Shown in pieces: positions 28,008-37,686 of a DNA stretch of 64,000 nt; within the stretch, counting starts at the first letter, position 1, and every line of letters starts with the position of its first letter. A program made the translations under genes and the position numbers. Source of the DNA: Arthrobacter sp. zg-Y1171 (GTDB lineage Bacteria > Actinomycetota > Actinomycetes > Actinomycetales > Micrococcaceae). The DNA is taken from NCBI RefSeq assembly GCF_025244845.1, contig NZ_CP104264.1, forward strand, positions 310,001 through 374,000, read 5' to 3'. Below the pieces are notes generated by a model that ran no database searches, had not been told where the DNA came from, and worked only from the letters and a program-made list of their open reading frames with translations.

Positions 28008-28604
28008 TCAGCCCAAGACCAGCCGGACGGCGAGGAACAGCATAACGACGCCGATCAGCAGGTCCACAATCTGCCAGGTGCGCGGCCGGTTCAGCAGCCC
28101 AGATAAGCTGCGGGCACCGTAGCCCAGCGCGGTAAACCAGATGAGGCTGCCGACGGCGGCGCCGGCGGCGAAAATCCAGCGCGTGTCGGAACCGTACTGG
28201 TTTGCCAGGCTGCCCAGCAGCACCACGGTGTCCAGATACACGTGCGGGTTCAGGAAGGTCAGGGCAAGGGTGGTCAGGATGACGGTGCCCTTGGCCCGCG
28301 GTGCCTGTGCTTCCAGCGCCGAGGGTCTGGCGGCGGAGATCAGCGAGCGGATACCCCACCAGGCGAGATAGGCGGCGCCGGCCCAGCGCAGGATGTCCAG
28401 GACCGCCGGGAAACGGGACACCAATGCCCCGATTCCGGCGGTGCCGCCGAAGATCAACAGGGCATCGCTGATGATGCACAGGGCCACTACCGCGCCGATG
28501 TGTTCCCGCCGCAGTCCCTGCCGCAGGACGAAGGCATTCTGCGCCCCGATGGCCACAATCAGTCCGAAACCGGTGACCATTCCGGTTGCCCAAATACTTA
28601 GCAT
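28008..28604 (-). CDS. lysE: LysE/ArgO-family amino acid exporter
   Basis: 198 residues with five to six hydrophobic segments. Family signatures are GLIVAIGAQNAFVLRQGLRREH near the N-terminus and TLALTFLNPHVYLDTVVLLG in the middle. It exports basic amino acids (lysine, arginine) under surplus. ATG at 28604 has TACCGT 6 nt upstream (leaderless pattern). It is divergent from a LysG/ArgP-type activator 69 bp away, the classical arrangement for this exporter. Confidence 0.9.
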   Translation of the reverse strand: MLSIWATGMVTGFGLIVAIGAQNAFVLRQGLRREHIGAVVALCIISDALLIFGGTAGIGALVSRFPAVLDILRWAGAAYLAWWGIRSLISAARPSALEAQAPRAKGTVILTTLALTFLNPHVYLDTVVLLGSLANQYGSDTRWIFAAGAAVGSLIWFTALGYGARSLSGLLNRPRTWQIVDLLIGVVMLFLAVRLVLG

Positions 28605-28610
28605 TCCTCG

Positions 28611-28616
28611 ACGGTA
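28611..28616 (-). promoter_or_regulatory. Leaderless-type -10 hexamer
   Basis: TACCGT on the minus strand, 6 nt before the ATG at 28604 of the exporter. Confidence 0.4.
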
Positions 28617-28661
28617 ACCAGCTGCAGTGGTACAGACAAACGAATGATTTGAAGGATGCAT

Positions 28662-28667
28662 TAGGTT
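28662..28667 (+). promoter_or_regulatory. Leaderless-type -10 hexamer
   Basis: TAGGTT, 6 nt before the ATG at 28674 of the LysR-type gene; no ribosome-binding site. Confidence 0.5.
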
Positions 28668-28673
28668 TGCTTC

Positions 28674-29540
28674 ATGAACTTTGAGCATCTCCGCGCACTG
28701 TCCGCCGTCGTAGACGAGGGCACGTTCGAAGCGGCGGCGGATCGGCTGCATATCAGTCCGTCCGCGGTAAGCCAGCGCATCAAGGCACTGGAAAGCTCCG
28801 TGGGCCAGGTCGTCATTCGCCGGGGGACACCCTGCACTCCGACGGATGCGGGCATGGTTCTGCTGCGCATGGCACGGCAGGTGCAGCTGCTGGAAGGGGA
28901 AACCCGTTCCGCGCTCTCGGGTGGCACGTCACCGCGGACGCCGACGCCGGTGGCCGTCAACGCGGACTCCCTCGCCACATGGTTCGTCCCGGTCCTCTCC
29001 GAAGCAGCCGAGTGGACGGACAGCACCCTGGACCTGCACGTCGAAGACCAGGACCACAGCGCGCAGCTGTTGCGCCAAGGGGACGTGATCGGCGCCGTCA
29101 CTGCCGATCCGACACCGGTCAACGGCTGCAGGGTCGAAGCCTTGGGCGCCATGCGTTACCTCCCGGTGTCCACGCCGGACCTGCAGCAGCGCTTCACGCG
29201 CGAAGACGGTGTCGATTGGGCAGCCATGCCGGTGGTTCAATTCAATGCCAAGGACGATCTGCAGCGCCGGTTCCTGCAGGCACGCGGCGTTGACGGACGA
29301 CCGCCCCGGCACACGATCCCGTCCTCGGAGGCCTTCGTGGCTGCGGTCCGTGCAGGACTCGGCTGGGGCATGCTGCCGGAACTGCAGTTGGGTAACGGGC
29401 TCAAGGACGGGACGTTGGTGCTGCTCGATGAGCGTGCGCACCGGGACGTCCTGCTGTACTGGCAGGCCTGGAAGCTGGACTCGGAACGGCTGCACCGCAT
29501 CGGTGACTCAATCCGGCGAGCCGGCCGGCAGCTCAGGTGA
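28674..29540 (+). CDS. lysG: LysR-type regulator, LysG/ArgP group
   Basis: 288 residues. The N-terminal LysR winged helix (FEHLRALSAVVDEGTFEAAA...SPSAVSQRIKALESSVGQ) is followed by the substrate-binding domain. The N-terminus MNFEHLRALSAVVDEGTFEAAA is close to LysG and ArgP (IciA). Divergence from lysE supports the role: activating exporter expression when lysine or arginine accumulates. The 69-bp spacer holds CAAAC (28637-28641) and GTTTG (28665-28669) half-sites that could form the binding site. Confidence 0.9.
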   Translation: MNFEHLRALSAVVDEGTFEAAADRLHISPSAVSQRIKALESSVGQVVIRRGTPCTPTDAGMVLLRMARQVQLLEGETRSALSGGTSPRTPTPVAVNADSLATWFVPVLSEAAEWTDSTLDLHVEDQDHSAQLLRQGDVIGAVTADPTPVNGCRVEALGAMRYLPVSTPDLQQRFTREDGVDWAAMPVVQFNAKDDLQRRFLQARGVDGRPPRHTIPSSEAFVAAVRAGLGWGMLPELQLGNGLKDGTLVLLDERAHRDVLLYWQAWKLDSERLHRIGDSIRRAGRQLR

Positions 29541-29556
29541 GGAAGCCCGACCCCGG

Positions 29557-30354
29557 CTAACTCGGAAACGGCTGGCAGTGCGGGCAGTAATACAGGTCCC
29601 GCATTTCCATCTCGTTGTCGCCGAGCAGCTCATGCGCCACCTTGGTGCCGCAGCGCAGGCAGCCCCGCCGTTCCCGGCGATAGACCCAGAGCTGGTCCCG
29701 GCCCATGGCGCCGGTGGTGATCCGGCGGGAGCGGGCCTTATTGACCTCCAAGAGGCGCTTGGACAGGTCCACCAGGCGGGGTAGATCCGGTACGTCCGAG
29801 ACCGGGGTCAGCGGGTGGATGCCGGCCAGGAAGCACAGCTCGCACCGGTAGATGTTGCCGATCCCGGCGAGGTTCCGCTGGTCCAGCAGGGCAAGGCCGA
29901 TGGGCCGGTCCGGCTGGGCGGAGAGGCGGCGCAGCGCTTCTTCGGCGTCCCAGTCAGGTCCCAGCAGGTCCGGGCCGAGGTAGCCGACGGCCTCGTCCTC
30001 GTCCGAGCGGGGCAGGACCCGAAGGAACCCGAGGTCGAAGCCGACGACCTGGTGGGTGTCCGTTTCGAGGATGCAGCGTGCCTTGAACGCGGGCCGGCGC
30101 CACTTCTCCCCCCGCGCGTAAACGTGCCAAAGCCCCTCCATTTTCAGGTGGGAGTGGAGGATCCAGCCGTCCACGGGATCGCCGCCGCGGATCAGCAGAT
30201 GCTTGCCGCGGGACACGACGTCCTGCACGGCGGAGCCGGTGAAATCGGTGGTGGCGAATTTCGGGACGCGGATATCGCACCGGGTGAGCTCTTTGCCGGC
30301 CAGGACGGCGTTGAGGTCCCTCGCCGCCCGCCAGATGGTATCGCCCTCAGGCAC
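29557..30354 (-). CDS. nei2: Endonuclease VIII-like DNA glycosylase, Nei2
   Basis: 265 residues. Starts MPEGDTI, so Pro1 nucleophile and Glu2 are present after Met removal, the Nei hallmark. The helix-two-turn-helix motif (LAGIGNIYRCELCF) and the C-terminal zinc finger (CLRCG...CPHC) follow. It removes oxidised pyrimidines. GTG at 30354 has GGGGAGGAA upstream. It lies 38 nt downstream of lhr on the same strand, the order also found in mycobacteria (Rv3297 nei2 beside Rv3296 lhr), so a repair operon is likely. Confidence 0.92.
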   Translation of the reverse strand: MPEGDTIWRAARDLNAVLAGKELTRCDIRVPKFATTDFTGSAVQDVVSRGKHLLIRGGDPVDGWILHSHLKMEGLWHVYARGEKWRRPAFKARCILETDTHQVVGFDLGFLRVLPRSDEDEAVGYLGPDLLGPDWDAEEALRRLSAQPDRPIGLALLDQRNLAGIGNIYRCELCFLAGIHPLTPVSDVPDLPRLVDLSKRLLEVNKARSRRITTGAMGRDQLWVYRRERRGCLRCGTKVAHELLGDNEMEMRDLYYCPHCQPFPS

Positions 30355-30392
30355 GGTTCCTCCCCGGTTCGACTCCGCACTGGGCCAGCACG

Positions 30393-33300
30393 TCAGACAC
30401 GGTAGCGCAGCCCTTTCGGCGTGGTGTAGAAGCCGGCAGCGGTCAGTGCACGCGCAGCGTCCGTATCGAGGATATCCGTCCCGTTGACCTTCTCGATGGC
30501 CATTTTCTCCGCCGCGCCCCGCTGGATAATCCGCACCAGGGCGGCAGCGGAAAGCTCCAAGGCGGCCGGCTCCTCGGTGAAGGTCAGGAGGGTCTTACCG
30601 CCGCGTTCGGCGTACAGTGCAAGCTCGCCGTCGACCAGGACCACCAGTGCCCCGGCCTTGCGGCCGGGCCGGTGTCCGCCCTCCAGTGTGGGCCAGGGCA
30701 GGGCGGCGCCGTAGGGGTTCGCCGGATCGGTGGCAGCCAGGGCGACGGCGGACGGTTCGGGCTGCTTCAACTGCGCGTCTTCGGAGAAGGAACGCAGCCG
30801 GTCCACGGTGGCGGGCACGGCAAACTGGGCGGCGCCGAGCTGCTCGATGAAGTAGCCGCGCCGGCACCTGCCCATTTCCTCCAGCCGGGCCAGCACCCGG
30901 TACAGCAGGGCGAAACCGCCCGGGGTGCCTTCGCTGGCCACGGAGCCGCGGGTGACCACACCGTAGCGGTCCAGCATCAGCTCGGCCGTGGCGTGGGCAT
31001 GCAGGGTGGCGTCGGTTTCCACTGCGGGGAGCATGCTCCACCGCCCCGCGACCAGGGGCGGAGCGTTGCGGAGTGCCGGGGCGGACGCGCCGCCGGCCGC
31101 CAGCCGCATGGAGCTGCCCGTCAGCGACGCCCCGGGTGCCCGGCCCAGCCGTCCCATCCGTGCGGTGCGGGCACGCGGGGTGGCGGCCCGTTGCTTATGG
31201 GCCGTTTTCCCGCCGGAAAGCAGGGACCGCACCGGGGTGAAGGTGTCATTGCTGATCCGCCCGGCCCAGACGAGTTCCCAGAGCGCGGAAATGATGTTCG
31301 CATCCGTTTCGGCCATGCCGTCTGCGGCGAGGCCGTCGCCGAGCTGGCGGAAGAAGTACGCGCCGCCGTTGCCCAGCAGTTCCAGCAGCCGCTGGTGCAG
31401 CCCGCCCGGCTCGAAATCGGGGGAGGGGTTGAGCGTCAGCGGCGCGTTTTCGGCCAGGTGCAGGGCAATCCAGCCGTCGTTGCCCGGCAGGGAACCGCTG
31501 CCGGACCACACCACTTCGCCCGTGGCGGTCAGCTCGTCCAGCATGGCCGGGGCGTAGTCGCGCACCCGGGAGCCCAGGATCAGCGGTTCCCAGGCCGATG
31601 CCGGAATCGGCACGCCGGAAAGCTGGTCAATCACGGTGGCCACGCCGTCGAGCCCGCGCAGCGCCGAACCCACGTTCTGCCAGACCGGCAGGAACCGCCC
31701 GTAGGTGGCCGGGTCCACCGGCTCCACCTCGGAACGCAGGGCCGCCAGCGAACTGCGGCGCAGCCGCCGCAGCACCTCGACGTCGCACCATTCGGTTCCG
31801 GCGGGTGAGCCGGGAACGGTGACGGTGGCAGGGGGAGTGGAGTCGACGCCGTCGGCCGCGTCCAGAAGCAGCGTTTCGGCCGGGCGGAATTCGCCCTCCG
31901 CGACGCGTCCCTCGCCGGCCAGGCGCTGCAGGGTGCCGGTGACGACGGCGACGCCGAGGCCCAGCCGGGCGGCGGCTTCGGCGGCGGTGAAAGGCCCGTG
32001 GGTTCGTGCATACCGGCCCACCAGGTCACCGAGCGGATCCGCAACGGGTTCGATAAACGCCAGCGGCACGCCCATCGGCAACGGAACTCCGAGGGCGTCC
32101 CGCAGCCGGGCGGCGTCTTCGATGGCCGCATACCGGGTGCTGCCGGCCATGCCGATTTTCAGGGCCCGGTTGGCGCGGACCAGCTGCTCGAGCAGCTCTT
32201 CGGCATCCTCCGGAGCGGCGGCGGCCGGAGCCGGTTCCACTGCCGTCCCGGTGTCGCCCGTGAGGAGCTCCACCGGCTGCAGGCGGGCGGCGACCTCGGG
32301 AACGGAGAGCGGGCCGAGCAGCCGCAGCAGGTCCGCCACGCCTTCCAGTCCGCGGGCATGGCGGTCCGGAGCCAGGCGCTGGAGTTCACTTTCGATCCGG
32401 GCGATGATCCGCGCATCCAGCAGTTCGCGCAGTTCGGCCCGGCCCAGCAGCTCATTGAGAAGCGTGGGATCCAGGGACAGGGCGGCGGCCTTGCGTTCGG
32501 CCAGCGGCGAATCGCCCTCGTACAGGAACGCACCTACATAGCCGAACAGCATGGAGCGGGCGAACGGCGACGGCGAGGGCGTGGTGGTTTCCACCAACCG
32601 GATCTCGCGCCGTTCAATCCCGGACGCAATGTCTTTCAGGGCCGGCAGATCATAGACATCCTGCAGGCATTCACGGACCGTTTCGAGCAGGATCGGGAAC
32701 GTGGGGTACTTTTTGGCGACATCCAGCAGCTGCGCAGACCGCTGCCGCTGCTGCCAGAGCGGGGTGCGTTTGGAGGGGTTCTGCCGCGGCAGCAGCAGCG
32801 CTCGCGCCGCGCACTCCCGGAACCGTGAGGCGAACAACGCCGAGCCGCCAACCTCGGCGGTGACAATGGAATCGAGTTCCTCGGGGTCGAACAGGAACAG
32901 CTCGGCGCCGGGCGGTTCGTCCTCCATCAGCGGCACGCGCAGCACAATGCCGTCGTCGGATGCCATGGCAGATCCATCCAGCCCGTAACGGGCGTGCAGC
33001 CGCGCCCCGACAGCGAGTGCCCAGGGCGCATGGACAGGCATGCCGTACGGGCTGTGCAGGACTACCCGCCAGTCGCCGAGTTCGTCATGGAAGCGTTCCA
33101 CCACCAGCGACCGGTCGTTGGGCACCACATCGGTGGCCTGCTGCTGCTCGCGCAGGTAATTGATCAGGTTGCCGGCGGCCCAATCATCCAGCCCGACGGC
33201 GGTCAGGCGTTCCCGGGCCGCTGCGTCATCAGCGGCGGCCATCTCACGGACGAAGGCGCCCAGGGCACGGCCCAGCTCCACCGGCCGGCCGAGGGTATCC

Positions 33301-35282
33301 CCGCGCCAGAACGGCAGTTTGCCGGGCTGGCCGAAGGCGGGGGAGACCAGCACCCGGTCATGGGTGATGTCTTCGATCCGCCAGCTCGTGGCACCCAGGG
33401 CGAAAATGTCCCCGACCCGGGATTCGTAGACCATTTCCTCGTCAAGTTCACCGACCCGGCGGCTGTTCTTTCCTTCGGAATCGCCGACCAGGTAGACACC
33501 GAAGAGGCCGCGGTCGGGGATGGTGCCGCCCGAGGTGACGGCGAGGCGCTGCGCTCCGGGCCTGCCGGTAATGGTGCCTTCGGTGCGGTCCCAGACAATC
33601 CGCGGCCGCAGCTCGGCGAACTCGTCCGAGGGGTAGCGGCCGGAAAGCAGGTCCAGGGTGGCGTCGAACGCGGAGCGCGGCAGGCCGGCAAAGGGCGCGG
33701 ATTGGCGGACGACGTCGAACCATTCCTCCACGTCGATGGAGCCCAGGGCGGCGGCGGCCACGGTCTGCTGGGCGAGGATGTCCAGCGGGTTGGCCGGTAT
33801 GGCCAGGGGTTCGATCTGGCCCGCGAGCATCCGTTCGGCGGTGACGGCCGAGTTCAGCAGGTCGCCGCGGTGCTTGGGGAACATCACGCCCTGGGAGATT
33901 TCGCCCACCTGGTGCCCGGCCCGGCCCACCCGCTGCAGGCCGCTGGCCACCGACGGCGGCGATTCGACCTGCACCACCAGATCCACGGCCCCCATGTCGA
34001 TGCCGAGCTCCAGCGAGCTGGTGGCCACCACACAGCGCAGCCGGCCGGATTTCAGGTCGTCTTCGATCAGGGCGCGCTGGTCCCGGGACACCGAGCCGTG
34101 GTGCGCCCGTGCGAGCACGGGGGTGTCGTCTTCGACGGCGAGGTCCTCGCGCCGCAGCACGGACACCCCGGCCTGTGCCATGATCTGGGCCGGCGGACGT
34201 GCAGGTGCTGCCGGGGCCGGGATCCCGTCCGTTCCGGTGGCCGCCTGCGCAGCCTCCAGCCGGAAGGCATGGATCTCGTTCAGGCGGGCGGTGATGCGCT
34301 CGGCGAGGCGCCGGGAGTTGGCGAACACGATGGTGGAGCGGTTGGCCTCGATGAGGTCGACAATCTTCTCCTCCACATGCGGCCAGATGCTCGCCTGCGG
34401 AGCGTAACCGCCCTCAACGGTGTCCTCAGTGGTAGGTGCGTTGCCCAGATCCGTCATGTCCTCCACCGGAACGGTGACGGTGAGGTTCCAGTTCTTCCGG
34501 GACTGCGGCGCCACGATCCGCACCGGAGCGTTGCCGCCAAGGAAACGCGCCACGGTTTCGTGCGGCTCCACCGTGGCGGAGAGCCCGATCCGCTGCACGG
34601 GCTTTTCCAGCATGGCGTCCAGCCGCGCCAGCGTCACGGCCAGGTGGGCGCCGCGTTTGGTGCCTGCCACGGCGTGCACCTCATCCACGATCACGGTTTC
34701 CACTTCGGCCAGGGTTTCCCGGGCGGAGGATGTGAGCATCAGGAACAGGGATTCGGGCGTGGTGATGAGGATGTCCGGCGGCCGCGTCAGCAGGGCGCGC
34801 CGCTCATTCTGCGGGGTGTCCCCGGACCGGACGCCCACGGTGATGGACGGCGCCGGCAGGCCCAGCCGTTTGGCCGTCTGGGTAATGCCGATCAACGGCG
34901 AGCGGAGGTTGCGTTCCACGTCGACGCCGAGGGCCTTCAACGGGGAGATGTACAGGACCTTGGTTTTGCGTTTGGGTTCCCGGGTGCGCTTCCGTCCCGC
35001 GGGCTTGGGAGCGGCTTCCGGCAGTTCCGGAAGCGGCAGTTCGGCGGGCGGCAGGCCTTCGGGGCCGGCAGCGGCGGCAGAGGCAATAAAGCTGTCCAGC
35101 GCCCAGAGGAACGCGGCCAGGGTTTTGCCTGACCCGGTGGGGGCGACCACCAGCGCATTGGCCCGCTCCGAGATCGCATCCCAAGCTCCTACCTGCGCCG
35201 GGGTGGGCGCGGTGAAGGCACCCTCGAACCATTCCCGGGTGGCGGGGGTGAACTTGGCAAGCACCGAAGATGCCGATGTCAT
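30393..35282 (-). CDS. lhr: Large helicase-related protein Lhr
   Basis: 1629 residues, somewhat longer than mycobacterial Lhr. SF2 helicase core: Walker A APTGSGKT with K53, DEVH box at 200-203, SAT motif near 234 and QRVGRAGH near 452, followed by the Lhr winged-helix and signature domains (about 500-860). The C-terminal half is the long Lhr-CTD found only in full-length Lhr. It translocates 3'-to-5' on single-stranded DNA and unwinds RNA:DNA hybrids in characterised homologues. ATG at 35282 is preferred; GTG at 35300 is possible. Partner nei2 lies downstream. Confidence 0.95.
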   Translation of the reverse strand: MTSASSVLAKFTPATREWFEGAFTAPTPAQVGAWDAISERANALVVAPTGSGKTLAAFLWALDSFIASAAAAGPEGLPPAELPLPELPEAAPKPAGRKRTREPKRKTKVLYISPLKALGVDVERNLRSPLIGITQTAKRLGLPAPSITVGVRSGDTPQNERRALLTRPPDILITTPESLFLMLTSSARETLAEVETVIVDEVHAVAGTKRGAHLAVTLARLDAMLEKPVQRIGLSATVEPHETVARFLGGNAPVRIVAPQSRKNWNLTVTVPVEDMTDLGNAPTTEDTVEGGYAPQASIWPHVEEKIVDLIEANRSTIVFANSRRLAERITARLNEIHAFRLEAAQAATGTDGIPAPAAPARPPAQIMAQAGVSVLRREDLAVEDDTPVLARAHHGSVSRDQRALIEDDLKSGRLRCVVATSSLELGIDMGAVDLVVQVESPPSVASGLQRVGRAGHQVGEISQGVMFPKHRGDLLNSAVTAERMLAGQIEPLAIPANPLDILAQQTVAAAALGSIDVEEWFDVVRQSAPFAGLPRSAFDATLDLLSGRYPSDEFAELRPRIVWDRTEGTITGRPGAQRLAVTSGGTIPDRGLFGVYLVGDSEGKNSRRVGELDEEMVYESRVGDIFALGATSWRIEDITHDRVLVSPAFGQPGKLPFWRGDTLGRPVELGRALGAFVREMAAADDAAARERLTAVGLDDWAAGNLINYLREQQQATDVVPNDRSLVVERFHDELGDWRVVLHSPYGMPVHAPWALAVGARLHARYGLDGSAMASDDGIVLRVPLMEDEPPGAELFLFDPEELDSIVTAEVGGSALFASRFRECAARALLLPRQNPSKRTPLWQQRQRSAQLLDVAKKYPTFPILLETVRECLQDVYDLPALKDIASGIERREIRLVETTTPSPSPFARSMLFGYVGAFLYEGDSPLAERKAAALSLDPTLLNELLGRAELRELLDARIIARIESELQRLAPDRHARGLEGVADLLRLLGPLSVPEVAARLQPVELLTGDTGTAVEPAPAAAAPEDAEELLEQLVRANRALKIGMAGSTRYAAIEDAARLRDALGVPLPMGVPLAFIEPVADPLGDLVGRYARTHGPFTAAEAAARLGLGVAVVTGTLQRLAGEGRVAEGEFRPAETLLLDAADGVDSTPPATVTVPGSPAGTEWCDVEVLRRLRRSSLAALRSEVEPVDPATYGRFLPVWQNVGSALRGLDGVATVIDQLSGVPIPASAWEPLILGSRVRDYAPAMLDELTATGEVVWSGSGSLPGNDGWIALHLAENAPLTLNPSPDFEPGGLHQRLLELLGNGGAYFFRQLGDGLAADGMAETDANIISALWELVWAGRISNDTFTPVRSLLSGGKTAHKQRAATPRARTARMGRLGRAPGASLTGSSMRLAAGGASAPALRNAPPLVAGRWSMLPAVETDATLHAHATAELMLDRYGVVTRGSVASEGTPGGFALLYRVLARLEEMGRCRRGYFIEQLGAAQFAVPATVDRLRSFSEDAQLKQPEPSAVALAATDPANPYGAALPWPTLEGGHRPGRKAGALVVLVDGELALYAERGGKTLLTFTEEPAALELSAAALVRIIQRGAAEKMAIEKVNGTDILDTDAARALTAAGFYTTPKGLRYRV

Positions 35283-35351
35283 GGCACTATTCTTCCCCAC
35301 CCCGGTGACAGTTTGGCCGCTGCCACCGGGGGTTCGGCTGCAGGCCGAAAA

Positions 35352-36026
35352 TCAACGTGCCTGCAGGATACCCACTTGCATCAGCTCGATATCCGCGTTG
35401 GTGCAACCCGTGGAGGGGTAGGGGACGGTCAGGGAAGCGGTGTCCTCCGGCGGGTAGACCAGCAGGGACGCAGTCTCCTGCACCTGGCAGTTTCCGTACT
35501 TCTGCGCCACGGTTTCCCGCAGCTCGGCGGCCGCAGCCTGGCCGGGTGCCAGCGTGACGGGCGCACCGGCCGCGCCCTCGCTCCGGGCGGCCGGTGCGCC
35601 CACCTGCTGTCCGGCGGCGTCGAGGTAGGAGACACCCGGATAGCCGGCCACGGTGCAGGTACCGTCAGCGGAGATGTTGGTCAGCACCAGGACGCGGGAG
35701 ATACCGTCCGCACCGGCGCCGCCGGGAACGTTCTCCACAACGCCGGCAAGCATGTCGGCAGTGCAGGGAACGGGGCCAACGGCCGCTGCCCCGCCTCCGG
35801 TGGCCGGTGAGGACGCCGGAGCAGAAGCAGATTCGGTCGATGGGGACGGAGCGGGCGTGGTCTCGCTGGCTGACGCAGACGGGGACACCGACGCGTCGCC
35901 GTCGTTCCCTGAGCCGCCGCAGCCGGCCAGCGCGGAACCGGAGAGAGTCAGCAAAGCCACCAGGGCTAGTGCCTTGCGGGACGGGGAGGACTTTTTGACG
36001 GGGGAGGCAGGTGCCAAGGTGATCAT
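35352..36026 (-). CDS. DUF4232-type lipoprotein
   Basis: 224 residues. Signal peptide with lipobox ALAGC (about residues 33-37), then a Ser/Thr/Pro/Ala-rich spacer of about 50 residues, then a small beta domain with four Cys (PCTADM, TCTVAGYPGVSYL, NCQVQE, GCTNAD), fitting DUF4232. The protein is predicted to sit on the outer face of the membrane. Function unknown. The gene lies 69 nt upstream of lhr on the same strand. Confidence 0.82.
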   Translation of the reverse strand: MITLAPASPVKKSSPSRKALALVALLTLSGSALAGCGGSGNDGDASVSPSASASETTPAPSPSTESASAPASSPATGGGAAAVGPVPCTADMLAGVVENVPGGAGADGISRVLVLTNISADGTCTVAGYPGVSYLDAAGQQVGAPAARSEGAAGAPVTLAPGQAAAAELRETVAQKYGNCQVQETASLLVYPPEDTASLTVPYPSTGCTNADIELMQVGILQAR

Positions 36027-36146
36027 GCTCTCACCATTCCCGTCGGGCGGGGGCGCGTCAATCCGCCCCGCCCGGCGGAACGGAATGACGCAAAACCGTT
36101 ACGGGCGCCGGAAGCAAGCTGCCCGGCGCCCGCTCAGGTCCGCGGG

Positions 36147-36869
36147 CTAGGCCCGGCCGCGGCCGCGCGTGCGGATCAGGGCGGTGACACCTGCCGCAAG
36201 GCCCAGCAACCCGGCACCCAGGCCAACGTAGCCGGCAACTTCGGCGGCCTCGACGTCGTCATCCCGGTCATCGGCGCTTTCCGGCGTGCCGGAGGTGCTG
36301 CCGTGCTCATCGCCGGCGGCGTGATCATCGTCGTCGTCCGCTTCGGTGATGGTGACCGTAGGCGCCGGGGAGTCGAGGTCGTGGCCGGACTGGCCGTCGG
36401 CCGGAACCTGGGACCAGTCCGTTTCCCCCTTTTCGCAGCTTTGCAGCACGGGGAAGGCCAGGGTGGTGTCTTCGGCGTCCGGCAGGTCGACGCCGAGGGT
36501 AATGGTGTCCCGGATGCCGTCGGCCAACGGTTCCTTGGCCGTGTAGATAATTTCGCTGGTGCGCGAGCTGACCTGTGAGCCGTTGGGCAGGGTCCGCGGC
36601 TCCGCGAGCTCCTCGGTGACCTTCCTGATGTCCCAGCCGGGGTGGGCCGTGGGGGTGGCGTCCGCCAGTTCGTCCGGGAGAGTGAAGGTCAGGGCCGTGG
36701 TCGGGGAGCCTTCGCAGCCGTGCGAGAGGTCGAAGGTCAGCAGGGCGGACTCGCCGGCGCCGGTGGTGTCGGGGGTGACATGCACATGGGCGGCCGCGGG
36801 GCCCAGGCCAAGCGCCATCAGAGCGGCGGTGCCGCCGGCGGCAAGGAGGACAGAGGAGGAGGTACGCAT
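36147..36869 (-). CDS. YcnI-family copper-associated membrane protein
   Basis: 240 residues. Signal peptide cleaved after PAAA, leaving mature N-terminus HVHV, where YcnI/DUF1775 proteins bind copper. The domain continues with TTALTFTLPDEL and HPGWDI. An Asp/His-rich spacer (about 180-200) and one C-terminal transmembrane helix with basic tail follow, so it is membrane-anchored outside the cell. The next gene downstream of its promoter side (36936-37556, same strand) encodes a membrane protein, probably its partner in copper handling. Confidence 0.85.
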   Translation of the reverse strand: MRTSSSVLLAAGGTAALMALGLGPAAAHVHVTPDTTGAGESALLTFDLSHGCEGSPTTALTFTLPDELADATPTAHPGWDIRKVTEELAEPRTLPNGSQVSSRTSEIIYTAKEPLADGIRDTITLGVDLPDAEDTTLAFPVLQSCEKGETDWSQVPADGQSGHDLDSPAPTVTITEADDDDDHAAGDEHGSTSGTPESADDRDDDVEAAEVAGYVGLGAGLLGLAAGVTALIRTRGRGRA

Positions 36870-36935
36870 GGAAAAGCCTTTCGGTGGCGCATTGCCAAAA
36901 AACCGCGCTGGAGGCGGGAAATACTGGAAAAGGAA

Positions 36936-37556
36936 TTAGGCCAATGCGTACGACGGCGGCCCGCGCAGCGGGCGCGCGGAGCAGTACCGGGCGCGCGGGG
37001 TTCCGGCGGCGGGACCGGAAATCGCCGGCGGCCGGACGGGCCGGAACGTCACCGGGGCCGGCGGCGTGAACAGCGGCCGCAGCCAGGCGGCCGTGGCGTG
37101 CAGGGCGTCCTCGCCCCGGGCGAGCACCAGCGCGGACAGCGCCACGGCGGCGAGGTGCGCGAGGAACAGGGCGGGGCCGGCGTCGTGCTGGAGCGCGTGG
37201 AGACCGGAGAGGGCGTCCTGGGTCCCGGGCAGCGGCGCCGCCTCCGGACAGACCACGGCAACGCCGTGGTGGGAGGAAGCACCGGGCAGGCATTGGACGC
37301 CGGAGGTCAGGAGGCCAAAGGCTTCATGGAGCCCGAGCTGCGCGGCGCCGAGGACCAGGAAGAGGCTGCCGGGCCGGAACCGTCGCCCGGCGGTAATACT
37401 GACTCCGGCGAGGGTGAAGGCCACCAGGGCAAAGAGGAGGACCGGTTCGGGGAGCATCCCGCCGCCGGCCAGGTGCGCACCCGTGGCCAGCGCGAAAATG
37501 ACTGCGGTGGCGACGCCGGCGCGGAGCAGCCGGAAGGGATCGGTGCGCTGGGGCAT
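36936..37556 (-). CDS. Membrane protein next to YcnI, unknown
   Basis: 206 residues with four to five hydrophobic segments (about 13-30, 38-55, 62-80, 128-145). It has two HH/HxxxH-like stretches (ASSHHG, HALQHD) and two Cys. It resembles membrane partners found beside YcnI in actinobacteria, with His residues that could bind copper, but I cannot name a family. RBS AAGGGAAG just before ATG 37556. It lies upstream of the YcnI gene by 66 nt and is probably cotranscribed. Confidence 0.6.
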   Translation of the reverse strand: MPQRTDPFRLLRAGVATAVIFALATGAHLAGGGMLPEPVLLFALVAFTLAGVSITAGRRFRPGSLFLVLGAAQLGLHEAFGLLTSGVQCLPGASSHHGVAVVCPEAAPLPGTQDALSGLHALQHDAGPALFLAHLAAVALSALVLARGEDALHATAAWLRPLFTPPAPVTFRPVRPPAISGPAAGTPRARYCSARPLRGPPSYALA

Positions 37557-37686
37557 GCTTCCCTTCCGGTCCCGCCGGCCGCGGCTCGGAGCCTGCCGGA
37601 CTGCTGAAAAACTGCTCCTACTTTACCGTGCAGCCGAAGAACCGGCGCACGCGGAGCCAGGGCGGCAAGCGCCGCCGTCCCCTGTC

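Noticed and set aside
27964..28593. CTAG-overlapping stop with the unknown iron-operon gene
   Set aside because: That minus-strand frame is a shadow of lysE; the real lysE stop is at 28008.
32994..35132. Long + strand frame opposite lhr (712 codons), and similar frames opposite the protease and other genes
   Set aside because: They lie antisense to clearly coding genes and have no recognisable domain; they reflect third-position GC bias.
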